A DNA stretch of 64,000 nt from Corticium candelabrum (lineage: Eukaryota; Porifera; Homoscleromorpha; Homosclerophorida; Plakinidae), in contig NC_085092.1 of NCBI RefSeq assembly GCF_963422355.1, positions 2,732,666 to 2,796,665 on the forward strand, written 5' to 3'. Shown here piece by piece: positions 25,535 through 35,990 of the stretch (within the stretch, counting starts at the first letter, position 1; each line of letters opens with the position of its first letter). The notes under the pieces are model-generated. The model worked only from the letters and a program-made list of their open reading frames with translations. It was not told where the DNA came from and did not search any database. Position numbers and translations under genes: made by a program.

Positions 25535-26030
25535 CCACATCAACAAACTATTGGAACACTTCGATCTCACCGAAGGTGACAAGAGGACGGTTGTGATGAG
25601 AATTTGACAGATAGAGACATTATGGTATAGGTTCCACCAAAGAATACTCATCAAATTGGCTTATCCTATCCTAGATACTCACGCGAATGGAGCTTCTAGA
25701 GCAAGTCCAACGATGTGCCCCCCCCCCCCCGCCCAAAAGACTAGACTCTCACCAAATGCTAGCAACTATGGAACACTGTCGAAGATCTTATCCAGGGGTG
25801 GTAAGGTCTTCTACAGACACCCACTGTTGAACGTACCCGGATATCCTTTCCATTTGACCAACGCTCGTCGACCCCTTTTTTGTATCAACTTCTTGATGCG
25901 AAAAACGTGTTAGGACGTCTTTTGTAACCCTGGTTCGTAGAAGGAGCACTCTATGGTCTCTTCGTTCCAGTCTTTTATCTTGTAGGTCACCGGGTTGGTG
26001 TTTTGCATTTCGACGACCTCGAACACTAGT
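25535..26030. mobile_element. Diverged second copy of an internal Polinton segment
   Basis: Closely parallels 28095-28571 inside the neighbouring Polinton, covering the convergent 3' ends of the Cys-rich gene (+) and the integrase/chromodomain gene (-). It is frameshifted and carries a run of ten C at 25719-25728 instead of coding sequence. It stops a few bases before the left terminal repeat of the main element. It is therefore either a remnant of another Polinton or a rearranged end. Confidence 0.8.
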
Positions 26031-26039
26031 AGTATATAG

Positions 26040-26270
26040 AGTGCCGGTTCTGGACCACTTGCATCTCTCCAATACAAATGCCTATATTTCTATGGTCTAG
26101 TATTTTTTGGATCTCTCCAATACAAATGCCTACTTTTTGTGGTCTAGTATTTCACTAGTATCTCTCCAATACAAACAACTACTTTATGATCTTACTTCAT
26201 CTATTTCACTTCTCCGCCCCCTGTCTCCCGTCCATGAGTCTAATGTATGTTTAGCTTCTCTATCTAGTAT
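26040..26270 (+). repeat. Polinton left terminal inverted repeat
   Basis: Matches the inverse of 41335-41560. Its outer part contains three tandem copies of a roughly 48-bp unit (with CTCCAATACAAATGCCTA and GGTCTAGTATTTC) at about 26060-26185. The similarity fades after about 26270. Confidence 0.85.
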
Positions 26271-26391
26271 CTTCCCTCGACGAGGGCGCGCATCCCACTC
26301 GGCGCCCGAGACGAAGCAAGTTCTGAGAGAGAATTGCGCCGAAATGGTTGCGAAATCACGGTTGCGAAACAGAAATTTGCGCTATTGTTAT

Positions 26392-26412
26392 AGGGCGCTC
26401 CATTAGAGAAAT
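26392..26412 (+). promoter_or_regulatory. Recurrent Polinton motif upstream of the ankyrin gene
   Basis: Reads GGGCGCTCCATTAGAGAAAT and ends 14 nt before the ATG at 26427. It matches the motif before the Cys-rich gene and, inverted, those before the leftward genes. Promoter function is an inference from position and recurrence. Confidence 0.5.
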
Positions 26413-26426
26413 CTAATCTTTTGTAT

Positions 26427-27401
26427 ATGGCGATTCCGTTAAAATATCTTGCCGCTGCTCAAGTGGTGCGTTATCACGGGGCAACTCTTGCCGAATTTCC
26501 TGCGAATACGCATCAAGCTCTAGGGGTCCAGTGGCTGAGAGTTCGAATGCATCCAAATGGTAAAGATTTTATCGTAGACCACTACACCCTTTCTCCTAAT
26601 AAAGTTATATCCATTGCGGCCACATTTGGTCACGCCGCTATGGTACCTCTGGCTCGAAAACTTGGTTCCACTCATATCCAAGAGGCTATGAATATGGCTG
26701 CTTATGGAGGCCACGAGCACGTCGTGCGATTGTGTTACAACTACGGCGACATGTTCGATCCTGACGAAGTCATGGAAAGGGCCGCAGAGGGTGGTCATGA
26801 ACACGTCGCGCACCTGTGCCGCAAACTGGGAGCTACCGATCTCAACCGAGCAATCCTCTGGCCGCAAGTGGTGGTTTCGAGAACGTCATGCGTCTTTGTC
26901 GCGATTGGGGTCACCAAGTTCGATATGCCCATGGCTTGGGCCACGGACACCGGGCACGAACACATCGCACGTCTCTGTCATGAATGGGGCGCCACCAACT
27001 TCCACATGTCTATGAGATGGGCCGCAAGTGGTGGTCACGAATCCATAGCGCGTCTGTGTCGTGATTGGGGGCCACCTACTTCGACGAGGCTATGGCCTGG
27101 GCCGCAGAGGGGTCACGAGAATCTTGTGCGTTTATGTCACGAATGGGGTGCCACAGGCGTTGACAACGCTATGATATGTGCCGCGGACAAGGGTCATGAA
27201 TCCATCGTGCGGCTTTGTCGTGAATTGGGCGCTGTCGATATTGACGCTACCATGGCGCAAGCTGCCGGGAAAGGCTACGTAGACATCGTAATTCTATGCC
27301 TTGAATGGGGTGCCTCCGACCTTAAATGGGCCATAGCATGTGCCAGGAATGAAGGCTACGAAGACATTGTACGCTTATGTCGTCGATGGTCATCTATCTA
27401 A
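26427..27401 (+). CDS. Ankyrin-repeat-like protein of the Polinton
   Basis: 324 residues from the ATG at 26427. From about residue 75 it consists of 27-28-residue repeats with the pattern GHEHIVRLCxEWGA followed by an A-x-A/AAxxG helix (seen as GGHEHVVRLC, TGHEHIARLCHEWGAT, KGHESIVRLCRELGA and EGYEDIVRLCRRW). This short ankyrin-type repeat, rich in RLC and WGA, is common in large DNA viruses of eukaryotes. Such proteins bind other proteins; the partner is unknown. Two stretches (about 26861-26915 and 27070-27110) read out of register with the repeat and then return, as if small indels in G runs compensate. The gene runs opposite to the capsid/polymerase block, next to the left terminal repeat. 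Confidence 0.75.
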   Translation: MAIPLKYLAAAQVVRYHGATLAEFPANTHQALGVQWLRVRMHPNGKDFIVDHYTLSPNKVISIAATFGHAAMVPLARKLGSTHIQEAMNMAAYGGHEHVVRLCYNYGDMFDPDEVMERAAEGGHEHVAHLCRKLGATDLNRAILWPQVVVSRTSCVFVAIGVTKFDMPMAWATDTGHEHIARLCHEWGATNFHMSMRWAASGGHESIARLCRDWGPPTSTRLWPGPQRGHENLVRLCHEWGATGVDNAMICAADKGHESIVRLCRELGAVDIDATMAQAAGKGYVDIVILCLEWGASDLKWAIACARNEGYEDIVRLCRRWSSI

Positions 27402-27436
27402 AAACAGACCTAACCCAACCAGCTCTACCACCACCC

Positions 27437-27445
27437 TATATAAAA
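27437..27445 (+). promoter_or_regulatory. TATA-box-like element
   Basis: TATATAAAA lies 12 nt before the ATG of the small membrane ORF at 27458. Such a short gap would put the start site after that ATG, so it may instead serve a transcript reaching the Cys-rich gene. Confidence 0.3.
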
Positions 27446-27457
27446 GATAATTTTTTT

Positions 27458-27607
27458 ATGTCTTTGTTTTGGAGATGGGTGCAGTGGCTTGCACCACGGT
27501 TGATCATATGGTTCGTCTTCCACGGTCTCCTCTTCGTCCATGTCCTCGCAGGAAAGTGTCAGAACACACAATGCCGAGTCGAGCGCCTAGTGCTCGATAG
27601 ACCCTAG
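27458..27607 (+). CDS. Small putative membrane protein
   Basis: 49 residues from the ATG at 27458 to a TAG at 27605. A hydrophobic stretch of about 18 residues (LIIWFVFHGLLFVHVLAG) could be a membrane segment, followed by a short Cys/Arg-containing tail. I recognise no family. It sits between two rightward Polinton genes, which is the main reason to list it; chance is possible. Confidence 0.3.
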   Translation: MSLFWRWVQWLAPRLIIWFVFHGLLFVHVLAGKCQNTQCRVERLVLDRP

Positions 27608-27755
27608 GGTGTGTAGTAAGAGACAGCTGAGCTATTTGATTGGTCGGTTCAAGACTTTCAATGCCTTTTCGAGAGCCACCGAACTGAGGTGCCCGTCCTC
27701 GTGCAAACGCAACAGATGTTTGAGATTCTCCATACACAAAAGGTTGCATAAAAAT

Positions 27756-27776
27756 GTTGCACCCTATTAGAGAAAT
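27756..27776 (+). promoter_or_regulatory. Recurrent Polinton motif upstream of the Cys-rich gene
   Basis: GTTGCACCCTATTAGAGAAAT, followed by TATATATTAAG and the ATG at 27794 (17 nt after the motif). CTATTAGAGAAAT is identical to the inverted copy at 40834-40846 and shares ATTAGAGAAAT with the copy before the ankyrin gene. Confidence 0.5.
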
Positions 27777-27793
27777 GAATTCTATATATTAAG

Positions 27794-28354
27794 ATGTTGT
27801 GCACATGCAAAGCAGACGATTGGTACGGCATCGCCTGCCGCAAACCCCGAGACGTTATTTGGTGTTTCGACTGTGGGGCCACCATCCACTACAATGAGCG
27901 ATGTTGGTACTGCGCTCTCCACTGTCCTCTAAAGTTAAAATGGATCGATCCCACTCCTAAAAATTGTGCATGTGGTGGTGAATATAAAAAGGTGTGCGAG
28001 TATGAACACGAATGCAAGAGCTGTGGTTTCATCCACCAAGCTGAACAACCGCAAGCTGGGCCGCACGCTCACTATATCCCAAAATCTAAATACAACATGA
28101 AATACCACATCAGGAAACAACTGCAACGACTCGATCAGAAGAGGTTGGTCGTGATGAGAACTCGACAGATAGCAAGAATATGGTATAGCCTCCACCAAAG
28201 AAAACTCATCAAATTGGATTTCATCCTATCCAAGATATTCACACGTATGGGTCTTTCAGAGCAAGCCCAACGGTGTGCGTTCATCAAAAAGAAAACTCCA
28301 GTCGAATACGAGCAATTATGGGACACCATCGTAGATCTCATCCAAGGGTGGTAA
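27794..28354 (+). CDS. Cys-rich (zinc-ribbon) protein with helical C-terminal domain
   Basis: 186 residues. The N-terminal half has about 14 cysteines in CxC, CxxC and CxxxC pairs (CFDCG, CWYC, CACGG, CKSCG), consistent with two or more zinc-binding ribbons. The C-terminal half (about 95-186) is basic and helical, with a YHIRKQLQRL segment and the ending YEQLWDTIVDLI. A zinc ribbon followed by such a domain recalls the VLTF3/A2-like late transcription factors of large DNA viruses, but I see no decisive motif, so that is a hypothesis. It overlaps the convergent integrase gene by 17 nt. This frame is intact, unlike most of the element. Its C-terminal part is duplicated in broken form at 25535-25800. 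Confidence 0.65.
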   Translation: MLCTCKADDWYGIACRKPRDVIWCFDCGATIHYNERCWYCALHCPLKLKWIDPTPKNCACGGEYKKVCEYEHECKSCGFIHQAEQPQAGPHAHYIPKSKYNMKYHIRKQLQRLDQKRLVVMRTRQIARIWYSLHQRKLIKLDFILSKIFTRMGLSEQAQRCAFIKKKTPVEYEQLWDTIVDLIQGW

Positions 28355-29239
28355 GGTTGTCCACCCAACTGTTGAATGTATTGTGATATCCTTTCCATTT
28401 GACGAACGCTCGTTGTCCCTTTCTCCGTATCAACTTCTCGATACGAAACACATCCTGGGTCGTCTTCTGTAGCTCTGGCTCGTAGAAGGATCGGTCGACG
28501 GACTCACCATTCAAATCTTTGACCTTATAGGTCACCCGATTGGTGTTCTGTATTTCGACGATCTGGAAACTTCTTCGGTCCAGTTGGGTGTGTATCCTTT
28601 TCAAAGGTGGTCTTTTTCTTGGATATTCGAACGCGATCACCGACTTTGAATTTGGGTTTGTGGGGTTTGACTGTGTCACCATACAAATAATTCCAAACGA
28701 TGACTTCGTTTTTCTGGCTTTGGTGGGCGTCATTCGCATAGATCTGTGATGGGAGGTATTGTATTGTTTCAACAGAGTATCCAAAACGTCAACATATCTG
28801 TAGGTGTTGTTGGCCGAAAAGTACTTCCACGTCTTCTTTTTCAGAGTCCGATTAAATCTTTCTACCACCACCGCTTTACCTTCATTGTAGGTCGAATGCC
28901 TGTGAATATCATTTTCTTTTAACCAGCGATACATGGTCTTGTTGCAAAACTTACCAGGACGATCTACCCATAAGTTCCTAGGCTTCTCGTTGATCGTATC
29001 CAATGCTTCTACGATGGCTTTACTAGTTTATCGTGTAGACGAATCGACCACGCTTACTTGCTAAACACGACGATGACGTTGAGGAGATACTCGAATCCGT
29101 CGATGTATTTTGAGAAAGACTGCATGTCAACTAAATCTGCAGACCACGTATTGTCCACACCTCCAACGAGCACACGCCTTGTCGGAAATCGACGTTTGAT
29201 GGGTCTATGGAGTTCTTCTGCAAGTTGGTCTGTCCACAC
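28338..29239 (-). pseudogene. Polinton integrase with C-terminal chromodomain
   Basis: Retroviral-type (rve) integrase, which joins the element's ends to target DNA. The three acidic catalytic positions are present: Asp in WSADLVDM (about 29140), Asp in LWVDRPGKF (about 28960) and Glu in VVVERFNRTLK (about 28860). A chromodomain at the C-terminus (FRIEKLIRRKGQRAFVKWKGY...SWVDN, about 28340-28440) probably guides insertion to modified histones, as in chromodomain retroelements. The reading frame breaks between 29003 and 29054. No ATG precedes the N-terminal part, and the usual N-terminal zinc-binding region is missing. The upstream gene ends exactly where this frame begins. Confidence 0.85.
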
Positions 29240-29681
29240 TAATTTTTCTTACCAATACCAGCAGTACCAGGCAAACTTATCCCTCTACCAGCAGTTCCGG
29301 GAAGTCTCAAACCCTCTCCACGAAATAATTTGCCTACAACAGGGTCCAATAACGATCCTACAAGAGGCGCCGCTAGACTGCCGAGCATCATTCCCGCCAT
29401 CGGGCCTAACCCACCCTCCTTCGTGCGTCGTTGCTTCCCACGCCTACGACGCTTCACACCAGTAATAGCTCCATCAGTGTTGGCTGCGCCAAAACCGAAC
29501 AAACTTTTTAGCACTCCCAGAAAGTCACTCTCTTTGGCTTCCTGCATGGATATGAATCTGGATTTCTTGGCTCCACATACAGGACATACAGATTTTAGAG
29601 CTATCCTGTTGCTCTTTGTCCTCACGCTGTGGGATTCGCTTCCTGAGTTTGCCTTTTACAACTCACACAGTACGACGACAT
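29239..29681 (-). pseudogene. DUF5679-like zinc-ribbon protein with hydrophobic segment
   Basis: Starts at the ATG at 29681 with YCVSC, then shifts frame near 29625 and continues with CPVCGAKKSRF. The two CxxC pairs form the zinc ribbon typical of DUF5679 proteins found in many double-stranded DNA viruses and Polintons. A basic stretch (KRRRRGKQRRTKEGG) and a Gly/Ala/Leu-rich segment (GPMAGMMLGSLAAPLVGSLL) follow, suggesting DNA and membrane or capsid contacts. A TATA-like TGTATATAGT lies just before the ATG. The frameshift is the only break seen. Function within the particle is not known to me. Confidence 0.65.
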
Positions 29682-29710
29682 AGTACTATATACAGGTCTA
29701 CATAAAAATC

Positions 29711-30136
29711 TTAGCTAAACCCTCCTATACGGTGTTCGTTTTCGGATGACGGTACTTGAGTGAAATCAAGAAGAATATCACGCATAGGACGTCACTTCCA
29801 ACGATGGACTACAAAGTAGATACAATAATAGCCACACAGAACGCTATTGATACCCTATAGCATACTGGAATTATATACGATTCCTTTACCAGTCTTCTGC
29901 ATATACTGATAGACCACACTTGGAGACCGCATACCGAAACTATCAAAATATTCTACATCTCGTTTCTGAGGAACATTATAAATGGCGACCCAATGGGTAA
30001 CATTACCAGCAAAGTAATCTTCCAGGTCCAGTATGAGACATTCGTCGGCTGTGGGGTTGGCGGGCATGGTATCCTTGCGATAGGTCCCTCTATAGTTGGC
30101 TACCCCTCCAATCATCAAGATCTTGTAGATCTGCAT
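29711..30136 (-). pseudogene. Adenain-like cysteine protease, two nonsense mutations
   Basis: A Polinton maturation protease of the adenovirus-protease (C5) type, expected to process capsid precursors. The catalytic His lies in GNVTHWVAIYN and the acidic residue in YFDSFG. The catalytic Cys is in the LCGYYC motif encoded near 29835. An in-frame TAG at 29855-29857 falls before that Cys, and a TGA at 29792-29794 falls after it. The family-like sequence continues past both to a TAA at 29711. The stops are therefore mutations, and the gene is dead. The ATG at 30136 is 6 nt after the preceding gene's stop. Confidence 0.85.
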
Positions 30137-30141
30137 ATTGG

Positions 30142-30690
30142 TCAGCAGTGACTAGTCTTTGCTCGTCTTCTCTCTTTTTTTTTACCAAACCCAAATAGTT
30201 TGCCTACCATAGGAGCCGCTATACCAGTGAGCATCGATCCCATAAATGGACCAAAGCCACCGGTCTTAGTCTTAGGGATACGACGCCGTTGTTAAGACGT
30301 TGCTTCTTACCACTACCAGTGATGGCTTTATGGATTCCAGCAGATGCTGTGCCGAGAGCTAGAGAGCCGAGTACTTTGGGGGCGTATTTGATGACGTAGG
30401 GCATTATTTTAGCAGCGATGGCACCGATGGCTCCACTATTTTTGCTATCTTTGTCTTGGATAGTTTCAACTCGATATTCCGACTACCCGCTTTTACTTTG
30501 ATGATCTTGTTGTATTGAGTATTGGTGATATTTAGGATATCGTCTCCCAAAAGCTGAGAGTGAGACAATCGCATGGTGTAGCCCATATGTTTTTGATGAG
30601 CATTTCGTAGCGCCTCCTTCTGACTATCGGTCAGAGTGAATCCGTACTTGAGCGTGAATCCGTACTTGGCGTAACTAATGTCTCTATGTA
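30142..30690 (-). pseudogene. Polinton hydrophobic structural (minor-capsid-like) protein
   Basis: Leftward gene in three frames. The first part (30690-30440) contains LTDSQKEALRNAHQKH and SHSQLLGDDILNITNTQYNKI, the LT..Q/I...Q spacing seen in small Polinton structural proteins. The second part (about 30435-30300) is hydrophobic (PKVLGSLALGTASAGIHKAITG). The third (30295-30142) has GGFGPFMGSMLTGIAAPMVG, a motif echoed in the gene at 29239-29681. Frameshifts lie near 30437 and 30295. An 18-nt direct duplication (KYGFTL twice) sits near 30640-30675. No ATG precedes the open frame; the first is at 30586. Confidence 0.55.
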
Positions 30691-30699
30691 TAGGCTACA

Positions 30700-31346
30700 T
30701 TAAACGATCACATTTATCTTTGCACTCATCACTTCCAACGTCATATACCGATCACTCAATACCACGCAATACACACGATACTTCGAAGTGTCGGAATTTG
30801 CCAAGTTTCTGAAATCGCTTGCCAACTGCCACCGCACTTCGATGTCGGAGGAGCCCATCTGCAACTTGTCTCGGTATTTGGATACATCAAAGTGTATGAG
30901 TGGATAAAGGCTTGCAAACTCTTCGATAGTCAATGGTCTCCCCGAATCCGTGTCCAAATATTGATGGACCGCTTCTTGGAACAACATGTACGCTCTCGAG
31001 TAATTTCTAGAGGTAGTGGTCAAGTTCGTCTCGATCTCTCTCTCCGAGTATTGTCTGCTATTGACCGTACACTCAACCGTGTTAGTTTAGTGTTATGGAA
31101 GACTTGATTGTTCTGCTCTTGTTTTTCTGTTTCCCGTTTGATAGACGCAAATACTACAAAGACGTATTGAGGGAGTTGTTCGCTGGCAACGCTGGTGACT
31201 CTCCAGGTGGGACCTAAATCGGTGGCTCCGAATTGATTTCTATACACTCTCATCTGCTCAAAGTAGAGACTACGTCGCGCCCTCGACACGAGCAAAGCTT
31301 CCAAATCCTTCTGCACGGACAGTGACGGTCGAACCTTGTGCATCAC
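30700..31346 (-). pseudogene. C-terminal part of the Polinton major capsid protein
   Basis: Reads KVRPSLSV...SLYFEQMRVYRNQF...PQYVFVVFAS and, after a frameshift near 31075, continues with SRAYMLFQEAVHQYL, EEFASLYPLIHFDVSKY and the end YRVYCVVLSDRYMTLEVM. This order matches the second half of the double-jelly-roll capsid protein of Polintons and related animal elements. The N-terminal half is not adjacent; the sequence is cut at 31346 by LINE DNA. A segment with the same KVRPSLSV reading occurs at 39725-40090. Confidence 0.75.
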
Positions 31347-34300
31347 CCGCGGCTATGACATTTCAGTTGCCATTGACGACGTATACGTCAGACTGGACGA
31401 ACCCGACGCTGACGACGAAGAGACCCCAAGCAAGCGCCCGCGTAAGGAAGACCAACCAAACTAGCAAGTCCAGACCGCTGGCGGCGAGCACATTAGTGCT
31501 GTTGGTACACACTCACTGGTGGCCCGTCAGCTGCCGACGTCGAAAGCGTAGCCGCGGTGTTTATGACAGAACTCTATGATAACCGTAAAAGCGACTCAGT
31601 TAGATAAGAGTGGTCAGACTAGCGAGATTGATGTGCCGGTAGAATGTGCCACCTCGTCGGAAAAGACAAAGCGTTCCGAACGCCAGACCTGGAGTGCTTC
31701 CCGACGAACTACCTCGCCTTCGAGATCGCTATCGCCGCCAGGAAGGAAACCGAGGAAAAGAAAAGAAAGCGGCTTAAATCAAGATAACGCTCTCCATGGT
31801 CGAGAGACAAGGCCACTGGAGTACTTACTCCCGCCCAGTCACCTCGATAAGTATATTATGTTCTCATTTCCGGATCTGCTCTACCTATGTATTTTCTATT
31901 GATTATGGCTGTCGTGAATATTGCTTGTCTGAATGTAAACAGTTTGAGACAACCGGCTAAGAGACACTCGATCAACAATTTGATCGTGACTCATGACATT
32001 CATGTCTTATGTATACAGGAGCCTCACTGCGCTTCGATCAAAGAGCAACACGGGTGAAAGAAAGAAATTGGAACCATGGCACTGTTCGACAGCGTGAAGT
32101 GACCATATTCAAGTCTCCTTCGTTGGATGCACCGGTTATGTCCATAGCGCACGATGATGAGGAACGACTACTGTCGGTGACACTGTCTATTCAAGAAGTC
32201 GATTACACGTTCACGAACGTCTACTGTCCTAATGGCAAAATAGAGCGCAGGACGTTCTTTAAAGACATTCTTGAGCCGACGTTAGCTCGATCGCGTCACT
32301 TTGTGGCAAGCGACTTCAACACCATACTAGGTGCGTCGAAAGGCAGACTGTCCGGCATTGTCTCCCATACCTAGCGATGCGATATCGACGAGGTTATTCG
32401 TCAGCATGCTCGCGACGAACGGTCTGAGTGACGTGTATCGTACTGTTTACCTGACGACCCGCGGTTTTACGTGGAGAAAACCAAATGCGCGTGATATGTC
32501 GCGGATAGATTACGTTCTGGTGTCCAATGACAGCCCGTTATCACAACCGCTTCCGACGTGTGTCCATGGCAGTGGTCGGATCATTCGTTAGTTAAAGCCT
32601 CTTTTGCCTTTCAGGACCGACCCGCTAGGGGCCTCGAATATTGGCACTTGAAAGTGTCCGTACTTAACGACCCTCACTATTGTCGGATTATACGCAATTT
32701 CTGGCAGACGCGGCGGGATAAGCGCCAACGATTTGTGTCTCTCCCCTCGCGTGGTGGGACGTGGGCAAGGCGTATGTTCGCGATATGACCATCGACGTCT
32801 GTCAGGCGAAGAGCAGGACGCGAAACCAGCGTCATAAACAGCTTCAACGGCGGATGGAGACCCTCCAAAGGCTCGTGGCAGAGGAACAGACGGTTGCTGA
32901 CGCCGTCTGTTCTCTCCGTTCCTGTGAAGAAGAATTAAGACAGTTACACCGGGTCTCCCTAACTGGGAACCGTATCCGTTCGCTTATCTAGTGGCTTGAG
33001 GAGGGCGAAAAAGCATCTCGTTTCTTCTTATCGTAAGAGAGAATGCGAGGGCGTGAATCGTCCATAATAGAGTTGCAAGACGACGACGGTGGTGTTGCAC
33101 ACAAGACACCGTGTGCTATGCTGGATGTCGCCGCAACTTTTTGCGACCACCTATTTCGTGCGGAGTCTACGACACCGGAATATGAGGAAGTTATTTTCGA
33201 CTCACTTACTTCTACTTTGAATGACGACGACAGACAGTCTGTCGACGCGCCATTATCGCTCGAGGAGTGCCGTTCAATCCATGAAGTCGAACAAGTCACC
33301 TGATATAGACAAGATACCGGTGGAATTTTATAGAGCGTCTTGGGATTTGTTGTGCGACGACCTGTTGGAGGTGTTCAGCGCCGTCGTCGGAGAACCAAGT
33401 CTCAGTCAGAAAACGGGCATTATACGTCTTCTGTATAAGAAGAATGACCATCGCGATCTTCGAAATTGGCGTCCAATATTGTTGCTGACCGCGGACTACA
33501 AGATCTTGGCCAAACGTTTGGCCAACAGGATTACATCGGTGCTGGCTGGCGTCTGTAGCTCATCTGGATAAGAAGTGCAGCGTACCCCGCCGCAGCATCC
33601 GAGACAACCGTCGCCTGTTGCAGAATGTGATCGATTGCTGCGACGTGGCTAATCGGCCAGCTGCCTTGTTTAGTCTCGATCAGGAGAAGACCTTCGATCT
33701 CTTGTCTTGGTCGCTCCTGGACGGCGTCTTACAGCGATTCAATTTGGTCCATACTTTCGTCGATGTGTCAAATGCCTTTACACGGACATCTCCAGTCGCA
33801 TCATTATAAATGGCTGGCTCTCGCGACGTATTCATCCTAGTCGTGGAGTACGGCAGGGATGTTCGCTGTCTCCTATTTTGTATGTCCTTGTGTCTGAGAC
33901 GTTCTCTTGCTTGATTCGGTCGTCACGAGTCGGGGGACTCGCCTTGCCTGGGACGGATGACTGTCTCGAGCTCATTCAGTATGCCGACGACACCACTGTC
34001 GTCGTCACTTCGAACGAGGACCTCGACGTCCTTAGAGAGTGCATTGGCGCGTACCAACTCGGCAGCGGTGCTCGACTCAACGTTGCTAAATCTCGTGGAC
34101 TCTTTCTCGGGTCTGGACCGCCCATTAGAGCTCCGGTGGACGTGTGGTGACCTTTGTCTTTTAGTTATCTGCGTCGGAACGAATCCACGACTGCGTGAAG
34201 ACAACTGGCAAGCGGCTGTTGAGATGAACGCCGTCATTCAAGCTTGGAGGAATCGAAGCGTCTCTCTCGTGGCTAGACAGTTGTCGCCAAAACGCTTGTA

Positions 34301-35690
34301 TTATCCAAACTTTTGGTATGTTGCACGGGTTGTCCCTCCACCTTGGCGACTCCTTGATCGGTTGAACGCCGCGATCAGGAAATTCGTTTTGGGGCAGACA
34401 CCGTGCATGTGTTAAACGTCGGATCTGCTGCCGTCCTGTGATAAAGGAGGCCTCGGGGGCATCGTTGTCAAGGGAAAGATCGACGCGTTTCAGCTGGAGT
34501 GGATAGGTCGTCTCCTCGACGATAGTTCAGCCAAGTGGAAATATTTTGCCAAGGACTGGCTCGGTCGCGCGGCGGAGCCGTTTACGGACTATCGTGAGCT
34601 GTTGTCTGGCAACTGTTCGCCGATCGCGCAGGGACTGCTGCCAACATTCCATTTTGCGAATCCCTGCGACATACCACAGTTACGGCAGAGCGGACAGGAG
34701 AGCACCCGCCACCATTACCGAAGCCCTAGCGTAACCTCTGTGTGGCATCTCTTGCGTGACGGGGGACGGAGAACGATGTTTCAATTCTGTTACGGCTCGA
34801 GCAGGAATAACAATGGTCGCCGATCTGAGAGACGACGGAGAATGGAGAGACCTATTTCGAAGCCGTTCAAACGAATTCCGTCTTATCAAACAACAACTGC
34901 TCTTTACCGCACGCACGTGGTTTACACTCCCGCAAGGTCCGTCCCGCCCGCTTGAAGTAACCATCAAATTGACTCTGGAACCATCTACGCCATTACTATG
35001 CCACTCGATGCATCGCGTAATCGCCCAGTTCCGTGACGAGGCCCCTCTGGCGGCTGCTCGGTGGAGATTACCGACGCCATTCGGTGACCGGGAGTCGGCG
35101 TGGAGCGATTTTCAAGCGGCTCGTCTCCCCATGCAGTGCTCGCGCGACATGGCGTTTAAATTCTTGCATGTGGTACTTCCGACGTCCGAACGTCAATATC
35201 TCTTTGACATTTTGCCTAGCAATGTTCGGTGTGCGGTTGTGGTAGGCCCGACCAATACCATGTATTCGGTCGTTGCCCTCTGGCGCGATCTTTGCGGCTT
35301 GCTCTTTGCCGCTTGCTGCACACCTTATACGGATTTTCAGTTTCCCGTTAACGTCACTCTCTGGTCTGCTCCCTTCTTGTGTGGAAGTTTGTCGTCGTCT
35401 ACTTGGCGGGATGGTCGACGGCGGACTCCCGTGAGATCGCTAAAAAGATTGCGGTCTCGCTACGAACGAGAATTATGGACGACTGGTACGCCTTTCGGTG
35501 TCGTCATCTGTCAGCTATAGCATCCTTCAAGACCACGTGGATGCCTGTAAATAGCGACTTGTGTCGTCTTACCCCGCCGGACAAGGACCTGATCACCACC
35601 CTTTCACCTTCTCTGCGTTTAGCTTATAATTAGCTGAGCATCCTCTTGTCTCCATTTCCTTTGACCATTTTCCAATTTGGTAATAACAAA
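31347..35690 (+). mobile_element. Tx1/L1-like LINE, broken, inserted in the Polinton
   Basis: Rightward non-LTR retrotransposon. A basic, Ser/Arg-rich ORF1-like part (31347-31900) precedes an AP-type endonuclease beginning at the ATG at 31905 (ACLNVNSLRQPAKR, QEPH, later VASDFNTILGAS near 32300). The reverse transcriptase follows: KSPDIDKIPVEFYRASWDLL (33270-33340), NWRPILLLTADYKILAKRLA (33460-33525), RGVRQGCSLSPILY (33845-33885) and the catalytic YADDTT near 33980. A further ORF region runs to 35633, with an A-rich tail at 35680-35715. Several frameshifts and stops (for example near 32374, 32591 and 33571) show it is dead. Sequence is more G/C-rich than the surroundings. The word set is that of the Tx1 branch. 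Confidence 0.85.
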
Positions 35691-35990
35691 AAACACAAAA
35701 ATGACAATTACAAAATCTACAAATATTTTGTTGGGAGGGAAAGGTGATGTTAGAGGTCCGTACATCTGTGTCTATGATTCAGTCAAGTCATAGTCTTTAG
35801 CCTTGCCAGTCGTTTCTGCAATACGGCATGTTTTCAAAGTTTGGTTGCGGGCAGTCAACTGGATGTTGTTGATCGTGACAACAGCAACGGCGCCCCAACA
35901 GAAACGATAAAACTAACTCAAGTACATAACGCCATTTAAGGGCCGTAGTCTTGCCGGTAATTATTATTATACAGGATGATTTTATTATTC
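35691..35990. other. Unassigned sequence between LINE tail and polymerase remnant
   Basis: About 300 bp with no recognisable coding or repeat structure. It marks the junction where the rest of the polymerase gene has been lost. It may be LINE 3' UTR or rearranged Polinton DNA. Confidence 0.4.
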
